From an uncultured Paracoccaceae bacterium (GTDB taxonomy: Bacteria; Pseudomonadota; Alphaproteobacteria; Rhodobacterales; Rhodobacteraceae): DNA of 64,000 bases. Made by a program: the position numbers and the translations under genes. Positions 28,066-35,701 of this stretch are shown piece by piece; positions within the stretch are counted from its first letter, which is position 1, and each line of letters opens with the position of its first letter. The stretch is taken from assembly GCA_947500005.1 (NCBI GenBank), contig CANMQJ010000009.1:124001-188000 (forward strand), given 5' to 3'. Below the pieces are notes generated by a model that saw only the letters and a list, made by a program, of their open reading frames with translations, had not been told where the DNA came from and ran no database searches.

Positions 28066-29767
28066 GATGTCGCAAGTCGCCTATCAGGTCATGTGGAACC
28101 GCCTGATCTCGGTCGTCGAGGAACAGGCGCAGGCGCTGGTGCGCACGGCCTTTTCAACCTCCGTGCGCGAGGCCGGGGACCTGTCGGCGGGGGTCTATGA
28201 CGAACAGGGCCGGATGCTGGCGCAGGCGGTGACCGGTACACCCGGCCACGTCAACGCGATGGCCGACGCGGTGGGGCATTTCATGCGCCGGATCGGTGTC
28301 GACACGATGGAAGAGGGCGACGTCTATATCACCAACGATCCTTGGGAGGGGACCGGCCACCTGCATGATATCACCGTGGTCACCCCGTCATTCCACAAGG
28401 GCCGGCTGATCGGGTTCTTCGCCTGCACCGCCCATGTCACCGATATCGGCGGGCGTGGCTTCGGGGCGGATGCGAACTCGGTCTACGAGGAAGGGCTCTA
28501 TATCCCGATCATGCGCTTCGCCGCCAAGGGGGCGGTGGACAGGACCCTGATCGCGATGATCCGGGGCAACGTGCGCGAGCCCGATCAGCTGGTGGGAGAC
28601 CTCTACGCGCTGGCCACCTGCAACGAGGTCGGGCATCGCCGGCTGATCGACATGATGCAGGAGTTCGATCTGGCCGACCTCTCGGGCATATCCGACTTCA
28701 TCCTCACCAATTCGCGCAAGGCCACTCTCGAACGGATCGCGGCGCTGACACCGGGTGAGGCGGACGGGCACATGCGCATCGACGGCTATGACAAGCCCAT
28801 CGACCTCTGCGTCAAGCTGCGGATCGAGGCGGATCGCATCACCTGCGACTGGGCAGGGACCAGCGGGGTGGACCGCAAGGGCATCAACGTGCCGCTGGTC
28901 TATACCAAGGCCTATTCCTGCTATGCGCTCAAATGCGCGATCGCGCCCGAGATCCCGAACAATGCGGCCTCGCTTGCGCCCTTCGAGGTTACCGCGCCCG
29001 AGGATACAATCGTCAACGCCAAGCACCCCGCGCCGGTGGCCCTGCGCCACGTGATCGGCCACATGGTGCCCGACACGGTCTATGGCGCGCTGGACAAGCT
29101 GTTGCCCGATACCGTGCCAGCCGAGGGCGCGGGCTGCCTGTGCAACTTCCAGGTCTCGTTGCGGCCGCGCACCGATGCGCCCGCGCCCAGGGGCGCGCGA
29201 CGGGCCGAGGTTCTGACCTTCAACTCGGGCGGGGCGGGCGCGCGGCCCGGCTTCGACGGGCTGAGCGCGACGGCCTTCCCCTCGGGCGTGATGACCATGC
29301 CGGTCGAGGCAACCGAGCAGGTCGGCCCCGTGATCGTCTGGCGCAAGGAATTGCGGCCCGACTCCGGTGGCGCGGGCCGTCAGCGCGGCGGGCTGGGGCA
29401 ATACATGGAGGTTGGCGCGCGCGAAGGTCATGAGTTCGACCTGCAGGCGATGTTCGACCGCGTCCACCACCCCGCACGGGGGCGGCGCGGCGGTGCGGAC
29501 GGCGCACCTACCGTGGTCGCGCGCGAGGATGGCACGCCGATGAAGGGCAAGGGCAAGCAGTTCGTGCCTCACGGCCAGCGCGTCAAGATGGCCTTTCCCG
29601 GTGGCGCGGGCTACGGCGACCCGCGCGAGCGTGACCCGGCGCTGGTCGCACGCGACCTTGCCCTGGGTTACATTTCGGCCGAGACGGCGAGAGAGGTTTA
29701 CGGCTTTGCACCGGAGCGGATCGCCGAGATCGCGGACCGTGCGAAACGTGGAGAGGTTGCCGAATGA
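28058..29767 (+). CDS. hyuB: Hydantoinase/oxoprolinase subunit B (HyuB)
   Basis: A 569-aa hydantoinase B protein. The conserved NDPWEGTGHLHDITVV and HVTDIGGRGFG segments near residues 90-135 mark the family, as does FNSGGAGARPGFDGL. It pairs with HyuA in a heteromeric ATP-dependent ring-opening hydrolase. The overlapping reading frames indicate equimolar synthesis. The substrate cannot be told apart from sequence among hydantoins, oxoproline and related cyclic compounds. Confidence 0.92.
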   Translation: MAEMSQVAYQVMWNRLISVVEEQAQALVRTAFSTSVREAGDLSAGVYDEQGRMLAQAVTGTPGHVNAMADAVGHFMRRIGVDTMEEGDVYITNDPWEGTGHLHDITVVTPSFHKGRLIGFFACTAHVTDIGGRGFGADANSVYEEGLYIPIMRFAAKGAVDRTLIAMIRGNVREPDQLVGDLYALATCNEVGHRRLIDMMQEFDLADLSGISDFILTNSRKATLERIAALTPGEADGHMRIDGYDKPIDLCVKLRIEADRITCDWAGTSGVDRKGINVPLVYTKAYSCYALKCAIAPEIPNNAASLAPFEVTAPEDTIVNAKHPAPVALRHVIGHMVPDTVYGALDKLLPDTVPAEGAGCLCNFQVSLRPRTDAPAPRGARRAEVLTFNSGGAGARPGFDGLSATAFPSGVMTMPVEATEQVGPVIVWRKELRPDSGGAGRQRGGLGQYMEVGAREGHEFDLQAMFDRVHHPARGRRGGADGAPTVVAREDGTPMKGKGKQFVPHGQRVKMAFPGGAGYGDPRERDPALVARDLALGYISAETAREVYGFAPERIAEIADRAKRGEVAE

Positions 29768-30987
29768 CCATGGCGGGATTTGCCAAGACGCCTGAACATC
29801 AAAGCTATGACGTGGTCATCGTGGGAGGCGCCATCATGGGCGCCTCGACCGCGTGGTTCCTGACCGAGGAAGCGGATTTCGACGGCCGCGTGCTGGTCGT
29901 CGAGCGCGACCCCAGCTACCAGATGTGCTCGACCGCGCATACGAATTCCTGCATCCGCCAGCAATTCTCGGACCCGCTCAACGTCCGCATCTCGCAGTTT
30001 ACAGCCGAATTCATCAAGGATCTACGCAACCGCATGGGCGGGGATGAGCGGGTGCCGAACCTTGATATCCAGAGCTATGGCTATCTATACCTTGCCAACA
30101 ATGACGCCTTTGCCGACGTGTTGCGCGCCAATCAGGTCGTGCAGCGCGCGGCGGGAGCCGAGACCCGGCTGCTGACGCCTGACGAGATCGCGGCGGAATA
30201 TCCCTTCTATGATCTGGAAGGCATCGTGCTGGGCAGCATCAACACCCGCGACGAGGGATATTGGGACGGGGGAACACTGTTCGAATGGTTCCGCCGCTCC
30301 TCGCGCGCGCGGGGTGTGGAATACGTGGCGAACGAAGTCGTGGCGATGACCCGCAGTGCCGATGGCACCCACGTGGACAGCGTCACGCTCGCCTCGGGCG
30401 AGGTGATCGGCTGTGGAACGGTGGTGAACGCCTCGGGTCCGCGCGCGGCGCGCACGGCGGCGATGGCCGGCATCACGGTCCCGGTGGAACCGCGCAAGCG
30501 CTTCACATGGATCTTCACCGCCGAGACCCCGCTCGACCGCGAGTTGCCGCTGACCATCGACCCCTCGGGCGTGCATGTGCGGCAGGACGGGCCTACCAGT
30601 TACCTTGCCGGCTCCAAGGGATTCAGCGATCCGGCGGTGGAGCCGGACGATTTCACCGTGGATCCCGATATCTGGCAGGATTTCGTCTGGCCCGCCATCG
30701 CCACCCGCATCCCGCAATTCGAGGCGATCCGCGTGGTGACGGAATGGGCAGGCCACTATGCCTATAACACGCTGGACCAGAACGCCGTGCTGGGACCGCA
30801 TCCCGAGCTGGAGAACTTCCTGTTTCTCAATGGCTTCTCGGGCCACGGGCTGCAACAATCCCCGGCCATGGGGCGCGGCACGGCGGAGTGGATCACCCAC
30901 GGCGCCTATCGCAGCCTCGACCTGACCCCCTTCCATTACGACCGCATTGCCGAGAACCGGCCGATGTTGGAAAAGGCGGTCATCTGA
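29764..30987 (+). CDS. FAD-dependent oxidoreductase (DAO family)
   Basis: A 407-aa flavoprotein with the N-terminal Rossmann motif VVIVGGAIMGASTAW (GxGxxG-like), then the family's conserved C-terminal GFSGHGLQQSPAMGR. DAO members oxidise secondary amines or amino acids such as sarcosine, dimethylglycine and glycine. It overlaps hyuB by ATGA, which suggests that it oxidises the amine product of the ring-opening step. That assignment is inference. Confidence 0.88.
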   Translation: MTMAGFAKTPEHQSYDVVIVGGAIMGASTAWFLTEEADFDGRVLVVERDPSYQMCSTAHTNSCIRQQFSDPLNVRISQFTAEFIKDLRNRMGGDERVPNLDIQSYGYLYLANNDAFADVLRANQVVQRAAGAETRLLTPDEIAAEYPFYDLEGIVLGSINTRDEGYWDGGTLFEWFRRSSRARGVEYVANEVVAMTRSADGTHVDSVTLASGEVIGCGTVVNASGPRAARTAAMAGITVPVEPRKRFTWIFTAETPLDRELPLTIDPSGVHVRQDGPTSYLAGSKGFSDPAVEPDDFTVDPDIWQDFVWPAIATRIPQFEAIRVVTEWAGHYAYNTLDQNAVLGPHPELENFLFLNGFSGHGLQQSPAMGRGTAEWITHGAYRSLDLTPFHYDRIAENRPMLEKAVI

Positions 30988-31026
30988 CCTGCCTCCATGA
31001 CCCATAGAAAGAAGGAGAACGCCCGC

Positions 31027-31863
31027 ATGAAAAGACTCGTCCTGACCGGAGCCGCCGGGCGGCTGGGATCCCACCTGCGCGAGCCGCTGTCGAAGCTGTG
31101 CGAGGAGCTGATCTCGACCGACATCGCCGAGGATATCGGCACCCTTTATCCCGGCGAACGCTATGTGCAGGCCGATCTCGCCTCCTATGACCAGGTTCAT
31201 GACGCACTGGAGGGGGCCGAGATGGTGGTGCATTTCGGCGCCATCGGAGACGAGGCTCCCTTCGAGCAGATCCTCGGCCCCAATATCGTGGGCGCCTACA
31301 ACGTCTGGGAAGCGGCGTTCCGTCATGGCGCGCGGCGCGTGGTCTATGCCAGTTCGATCCACGCGGTGGGCATGTATCCCAAGACCGAATTCATCGGCAC
31401 CGACGTGCCGCACCGTCCGGATACCTATTACGGCCTTGCCAAGTGTTTCGCCGAGGATCTGGCACGTATGTACTGGGAAAAGCGCGGGGTCGAGGCGGTC
31501 TGCATGCGCATCCTCTCCTGCGCGCAGGTGACCAACGCGCGGGCTGTGGGCTCGTGGCTGAGCTATGACGATCTGATCCAGCTGGTCACGCGGGCCGTCG
31601 ACACCCCGGTGACAGGGTTCTCGGTGGTCTACGGCGTGTCGAACAACGACCGGGCGCCGGTGGACAACTCCGCCGCCTCCTTCCTGGGCTACCGGCCCAG
31701 GGACAATGCCGAGCAATTCGCCGAGGAGATCTTCGCCAAGGAGCCGCGGACGGACCCGCAGGACCCCGGCCACATGTGCCAGGGCGGCCCCTTCGCCTCG
31801 GTCGAACTGGGCCATAGCGGCACGGCGAGCATGGGCATCGTGGACGACCGCAAGAAGACCTGA
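31027..31863 (+). CDS. NAD-dependent epimerase/dehydratase, uronate dehydrogenase-like
   Basis: A 278-aa extended short-chain dehydrogenase: GAAGRLGSHLREPL is the NAD-binding glycine motif, VVYASSIHAVG supplies the catalytic serine, and YYGLAKCFAED has the Tyr-x3-Lys pair. Length and the SSIHAVGMYP signature resemble uronate dehydrogenases. A good GAAGGAGA ribosome site precedes the ATG at 31027. It is the last gene of the cluster; its role with the hydantoinase is unclear. Confidence 0.82.
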   Translation: MKRLVLTGAAGRLGSHLREPLSKLCEELISTDIAEDIGTLYPGERYVQADLASYDQVHDALEGAEMVVHFGAIGDEAPFEQILGPNIVGAYNVWEAAFRHGARRVVYASSIHAVGMYPKTEFIGTDVPHRPDTYYGLAKCFAEDLARMYWEKRGVEAVCMRILSCAQVTNARAVGSWLSYDDLIQLVTRAVDTPVTGFSVVYGVSNNDRAPVDNSAASFLGYRPRDNAEQFAEEIFAKEPRTDPQDPGHMCQGGPFASVELGHSGTASMGIVDDRKKT

Positions 31864-31869
31864 ACCGGC

Positions 31870-31904
31870 TCGCGGGGAAGGCGCGGTTCGCCTCTTCCCC
31901 GCGA
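31870..31904 (+). terminator. GC-rich stem-loop after the catabolic cluster
   Basis: A perfect 11-bp inverted repeat (TCGCGGGGAAG at 31870-31880 and CTTCCCCGCGA at 31894-31904) with a 13-base loop starts six bases after the epimerase stop. There is no T-run, so it may act as a mRNA 3' stabiliser or an imperfect terminator. Confidence 0.5.
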
Positions 31905-31932
31905 CTCCGGCATCTGCTAGAGCAATGTCACC

Positions 31933-32009
31933 GGCCCCTTAGCTCAACCGGATAGAGCACGGTCCTTCTAAGTCCGGGGTTGCAGGTTCGAGTCCTGCAG
32001 GGGTCGCCA
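31933..32009 (+). tRNA. tRNA-Arg (anticodon TCT)
   Basis: A 77-base cloverleaf: acceptor GGCCCCT pairs with AGGGGTC, D-stem GCTC/GAGC, anticodon stem 31960-31964 with 31972-31976 (one T-T mismatch), anticodon TCT in the loop CTTCTAA, T-arm GCAGG-TTCGAGT-CCTGC, and an encoded CCA end. It reads AGA, a rare codon in this GC-rich sequence, and possibly AGG. Confidence 0.95.
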
Positions 32010-32073
32010 TCGCCAGCCAGCGGGGCCCGTCCGGTGAGGTTTCCGGCCCGGCACCCCTGTTCAGGAACTCGAT

Positions 32074-33147
32074 TTGTCCGATCCCCTTCGCAAAGCCCTG
32101 ACCTTGGCCGGACTGCTGGGTGCCGGTCTGGCCGGGGCACTTGCCGCGCGCGCCCTGGGTGCGCCACTGCCCTATCTGCTGGGCAGTCTCGTGGTCACGG
32201 CCGCGCTGTCGCTCACGGTTCACGCCCGGTCGGGGCAGAGGCTGTGGTTCCCCGAGCCGCTGCGTCGGTCATTCATCGCGGTGATCGGCCTGATGATCGG
32301 GAGCAGTTTCTCGCCCGATCTTCTCGACCTGCTGCCGGGGCTCTGGCCGTCTCTTCTGGCGCTCGTGGCCTTTATCGTGCTGGCCGAGGCGGTGGGCTAT
32401 GGCGTGTTCCGGGGGCTGGGCCGCTATGACCCGGTCACCGCCGCCTATGCCGCCATGCCCGGCGGGCTGATCGAGGCGGCGATCCTGGGCGAGAAGGCAG
32501 GCGGCGACGTCGAAACGGTCAGCCTTCAGCATTTCGTGCGGATCGTCCTTGTGGTCGCGCTGGTGCCGATGATCTTTCTGGTCGTCACTGGCGAAGCCGT
32601 CGGCAGCGCCGCCGGGGAAGCGATGACCAAGGGCAGCGCGGTTTGGCTCGACTGGGTGCTTTATGCCCTGCTGGCGCCCGTCGGGCTGTTCATAGGGCGC
32701 GTGCTGCACGTTCCGGCGGGGCAATTGGTGGGGCCGCTCCTGCTGAGCGCGGTGCTGAACGGAACCGGCTTGTTGCAACTGGCGGGACCGGCCTCCCTCC
32801 TGAACGTGGCCCAGTTGGTCGTGGGCTGCGGGCTGGGCGTCAGGTTCGCCCGCTCGACCCCGCGCCAACTCGCAACCGGAGCGGGTCTCGGGCTGGTCGC
32901 GGTCAGCCTGACGCTCTGCCTCAGCGCGGGATTTGCCTGGATCCTCGTGGACGGCTCGGTCATGCCCTTTTCCGCGCTGCTCATCAGCTTCGCCCCCGGC
33001 GGGGTGACCGAGATGAGCCTGATCGCGCTCAGCCTCGGGGTCAGCCCGCTTCTGGTGACGGTCCATCACCTGTTCCGGATCATAATGACGGTGACCCTGG
33101 CCGGTATGGCCGCGAGCCGTGCCGAACGATGGCTGACGCGGCGCTAG
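32074..33147 (+). CDS. AbrB-family membrane transporter
   Basis: A 357-aa very hydrophobic protein with about ten to eleven helices, built from two similar halves. The segments AAMPGGLIEAAILGE (first half) and SFAPGGVTEMSLIALSLG (second half) are the duplicated AbrB/ammonia-monooxygenase-regulator motif. Members are putative transporters of unknown substrate. The frame starts at a TTG at 32074; alternative starts cannot be excluded. Its stop overlaps the stop of the convergent LysR gene. Confidence 0.83.
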   Translation: MSDPLRKALTLAGLLGAGLAGALAARALGAPLPYLLGSLVVTAALSLTVHARSGQRLWFPEPLRRSFIAVIGLMIGSSFSPDLLDLLPGLWPSLLALVAFIVLAEAVGYGVFRGLGRYDPVTAAYAAMPGGLIEAAILGEKAGGDVETVSLQHFVRIVLVVALVPMIFLVVTGEAVGSAAGEAMTKGSAVWLDWVLYALLAPVGLFIGRVLHVPAGQLVGPLLLSAVLNGTGLLQLAGPASLLNVAQLVVGCGLGVRFARSTPRQLATGAGLGLVAVSLTLCLSAGFAWILVDGSVMPFSALLISFAPGGVTEMSLIALSLGVSPLLVTVHHLFRIIMTVTLAGMAASRAERWLTRR

Positions 33148-34013
33148 GAGCCGTCCAGCAGTTCCGCCACAAGCGGGTTGGGAAAACGACGGGTCAGCGT
33201 CACGGCATAGAATGTTTCGGTGATGCGAGGATGTTCCCGCGCTTCGACCAGACGGCCCGATTCAAGCTCGTCCTTGACCACGATGGGCGGCACCAGCGCC
33301 AGCCCGACATCCTCGCGTGCCAGCAGCCGCATCATGGCCATGTCATCGACCTCGGCCGCGATGTTGAGGGTGATGCCAAGCCGGTTCGCAATCGCGTCGA
33401 AGGCCGCGCGCACCGTGCTGTCGCGGGTGGGCAGGATCACAGGCTGCGCGCGCAGAAGGTCCGCAAGCGGTCGTTCCGGATCCAGCCTTTCGCGCGTGCC
33501 GACAAGACCGATGGCCTGCTCGGCGACGCGGTGGGTGACGAAAGGCGCAAGGGCGTCGCCGGGCGGCTCGCGATTCATCAGTGCGATATCGAGGTTTAGG
33601 GTGCTCAACCCTTCCAGAAGCTCCGCGGCACTGCCCGAGCGCAGGATCACCTCGACATCCGGGCGTGACAGGATCGGGCGCAAAAAGCCGATCTGGAAGT
33701 TGCGCGACAGCGTCGCCAACGCGCCCACACGCAGGGCCGACCGGCCGCGGCCCGCCTCCTGCAGGGTCGCCACCAGTTCCTGGCCTGTGGCAAAGATCGC
33801 ATCGGCGTGGTCGAGCGCGATGCGCCCCGCCTCGGTCAGGTGCAGCTGCCGCCCGCGCCGTTCGAACAGGGCGTGACCCAGGCGTTCCTCCAACTGCCTG
33901 ATCTGCACCGAGAGCGCGGATTGAGACAAGTTCAGCCGCTCGGCCGTGCGGGTCAGGTTCCCGTCATGGGCGACAGCCCAGAAATAGCGCAGGTGGTGAT
34001 AGTTGAGAGGCAT
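33144..34013 (-). CDS. LysR-type regulator divergent from dabB
   Basis: A 289-aa LysR protein with an N-terminal winged helix (HHLRYFWAVAHDGNLTRTA, QSALSVQIRQLEERLG) and a binding domain. It is transcribed away from dabB, with about 100 AT-rich bases between, the classic arrangement in which a LysR protein controls its divergent neighbour. Its likely target is the dabB-dabA operon, by analogy with CbbR-like regulators of carbon uptake. It overlaps the convergent AbrB-type gene by four bases. Confidence 0.9.
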   Translation of the reverse strand: MPLNYHHLRYFWAVAHDGNLTRTAERLNLSQSALSVQIRQLEERLGHALFERRGRQLHLTEAGRIALDHADAIFATGQELVATLQEAGRGRSALRVGALATLSRNFQIGFLRPILSRPDVEVILRSGSAAELLEGLSTLNLDIALMNREPPGDALAPFVTHRVAEQAIGLVGTRERLDPERPLADLLRAQPVILPTRDSTVRAAFDAIANRLGITLNIAAEVDDMAMMRLLAREDVGLALVPPIVVKDELESGRLVEAREHPRITETFYAVTLTRRFPNPLVAELLDGS

Positions 34014-34114
34014 ATCGTTCTATTTTTATAAACGCTTCCTCAAGAACAATGTATTTTTATTTTCAAAAGGCAACAGCTACCTCCTCCCAAAGGCAAATTC
34101 GGAGGTCGCACGCA
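34014..34114. promoter_or_regulatory. Divergent control region with TATTTTTAT direct repeat
   Basis: This region is clearly AT-richer than its surroundings. The nonamer TATTTTTAT occurs at 34021-34029 and again at 34052-34060, 31 bases apart, about three helical turns. The spacing and position suit LysR-type binding sites. The dabB ribosome site GGAGG is at 34101-34105, nine bases before the ATG. Confidence 0.55.
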
Positions 34115-35677
34115 ATGGCATATCTGTTTCTTCCCCTTTTGGCTCCGGCCGCCCTGCTCGCGGTGGCCGTCCTGGCCGCACGTCAGCCTGGCATGCGCCC
34201 CGGACGGCTTCCGCAACTGGCCGAAGGGGCGGCGCTTGCAGGGCTGGGCGTAGCCGTCTTGTCCCTTGTGATGCTGGTGCTGAACGGTCCCGGCACCTCG
34301 GCCCTGCTCGGGTTCGCGGGTATCGGGCTCAGCCTCAGGCTCGACGTGGTGAGCGTGACGATGCTGATCCTCGTCAGTTTCGTGGGCTGGGTGGTGCTGC
34401 GCTATTCGGCCACCAGCCTGGACGGCGAGGCCCGGCAGGGTGCTTTCACCGGCTGGATGGCCGGCACGCTTGCCGCCGTCCTGCTGTTGGTCAGCGCGGG
34501 CAACCTGGTCCAACTGGCCGCCGCCTGGATCGCGACCAGCTATGGCCTCCATCGGTTGCTGCTTTTCTATCCCGACCGCCAGACCGCGCAGCGCGCGGCC
34601 CGCAAGAAGGCGTGGGTCGCGCGGGCAAGCGAGATCACGCTGCTCGGCGCGATCGTCACCCTGGTGGCAGGATATGGCACGACCGACATCGCCACCCTGA
34701 TCGGAACCGCCGTCGCCGGCCCGGTCACGGCGCTGGCCGCCCTGCTGATCGCGGCAACGGCCATCTTGGCATCGGCGCAGTTTCCGTTCCATGGCTGGTT
34801 GACCGAAGTGATGGAAGCCCCCACCCCGGTCTCCGCGCTGCTCCATGCCGGGGTCATCAATGCAGGTGGCTTCCTGCTGATCCGGATGGCCGACGTGATG
34901 CTGGCGGCGCCCGGCGTGCTGGCCCTGCTGGCGATGGTGGGCGGATTCACCGCGATCTTCGGCGGGCTGGTGATGCTGACCCAACCGGCGGTCAAGACGG
35001 CGCTGGCCTGGTCGACCATCGCGCAGATGGGATTCATGATCCTGCAATGCGGTCTGGCGCTCTTCCCGCTGGCGCTGCTGCATATCGTGGCACATTCGCT
35101 CTACAAGGCGCATGCGTTTCTCAGCGCGGGCGAGGCGGTGCGCAACGTGGCCGCCACCCGCAGACCGGGTCCCGTGGCCATCCCAAGCGCGCGCAACGTG
35201 GCGCTGGCCTTTGCGGTGGCGATCGCGATATATGGCGCGATCTACGCGGCGATGGGCCTGACCTTCGGCTTTGACGGCAAGTCGGTGCAGGCCATCGCCC
35301 TGGGCGTCATCCTGATCTTCGGCGTGGCCTACCTGCTGGCGCAGGGCCTGGCCGATGCCGCGCCGGCGGCGCTGACCCGGCGGACTGCGCTTTATGCCGG
35401 GGCGGCCTCGGTCAGCTATTTCCTGCTGCAACGCGCGGCCGAGGCGCTGACCCAGGGCACCTTGCCCGCCACCCCTGCCCCCGGCGCGCTTGAATGGGCC
35501 CTGATCGTGCTCGCCCTTGTCAGCTTCGGCGCGGTGGCCGTGGCGCAGGCCAGCTTTCCGCTCTGGGCCGGTCACCCGGCCGCGGCGGGGCTGCGCGTGC
35601 ACCTGTCAAACGGGCTTTACGCGAACGCGCTGTTCGACCGGCTGCTGGGCGGCTGGTCGCGGCGGACCGTCAACTGA
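34115..35677 (+). CDS. dabB: DabB-type proton-translocating membrane subunit (NuoL-like)
   Basis: A 520-aa protein with many membrane helices and the NuoL/MrpA-like core: HGWLTEVMEAPTPVSALLHAG and AHSLYKAHAFLSAG hold the conserved Glu and Lys/His of the antiporter fold. In DAB complexes this subunit couples the ion gradient to DabA. It is much shorter than NuoL (about 600 to 700 aa), has no nuo neighbours, and is followed directly by dabA, so complex I is ruled out by context. Confidence 0.92.
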   Translation: MAYLFLPLLAPAALLAVAVLAARQPGMRPGRLPQLAEGAALAGLGVAVLSLVMLVLNGPGTSALLGFAGIGLSLRLDVVSVTMLILVSFVGWVVLRYSATSLDGEARQGAFTGWMAGTLAAVLLLVSAGNLVQLAAAWIATSYGLHRLLLFYPDRQTAQRAARKKAWVARASEITLLGAIVTLVAGYGTTDIATLIGTAVAGPVTALAALLIAATAILASAQFPFHGWLTEVMEAPTPVSALLHAGVINAGGFLLIRMADVMLAAPGVLALLAMVGGFTAIFGGLVMLTQPAVKTALAWSTIAQMGFMILQCGLALFPLALLHIVAHSLYKAHAFLSAGEAVRNVAATRRPGPVAIPSARNVALAFAVAIAIYGAIYAAMGLTFGFDGKSVQAIALGVILIFGVAYLLAQGLADAAPAALTRRTALYAGAASVSYFLLQRAAEALTQGTLPATPAPGALEWALIVLALVSFGAVAVAQASFPLWAGHPAAAGLRVHLSNGLYANALFDRLLGGWSRRTVN

Positions 35678-35701
35678 CCACCTGTACCGGAGGATTTCGA
35701 C

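Noticed and set aside
23089..30987. A creatinine to glycine route (creatinase-like M24, hydantoinase, sarcosine oxidase)
   Set aside because: The M24 protein keeps all five metal ligands, which creatinase lacks, and no carbamoylsarcosine amidase is seen; the route cannot be supported.
31933..32009. The tRNA as a possible pseudogene because of a T-T mismatch in the anticodon stem
   Set aside because: All other stems pair perfectly, loops are canonical and CCA is encoded; one mismatch is compatible with function.
34115..35677. NADH dehydrogenase subunit L or an Mrp antiporter
   Set aside because: It is too short for NuoL or MrpA and is paired with a DUF2309 gene, which identifies DabB.
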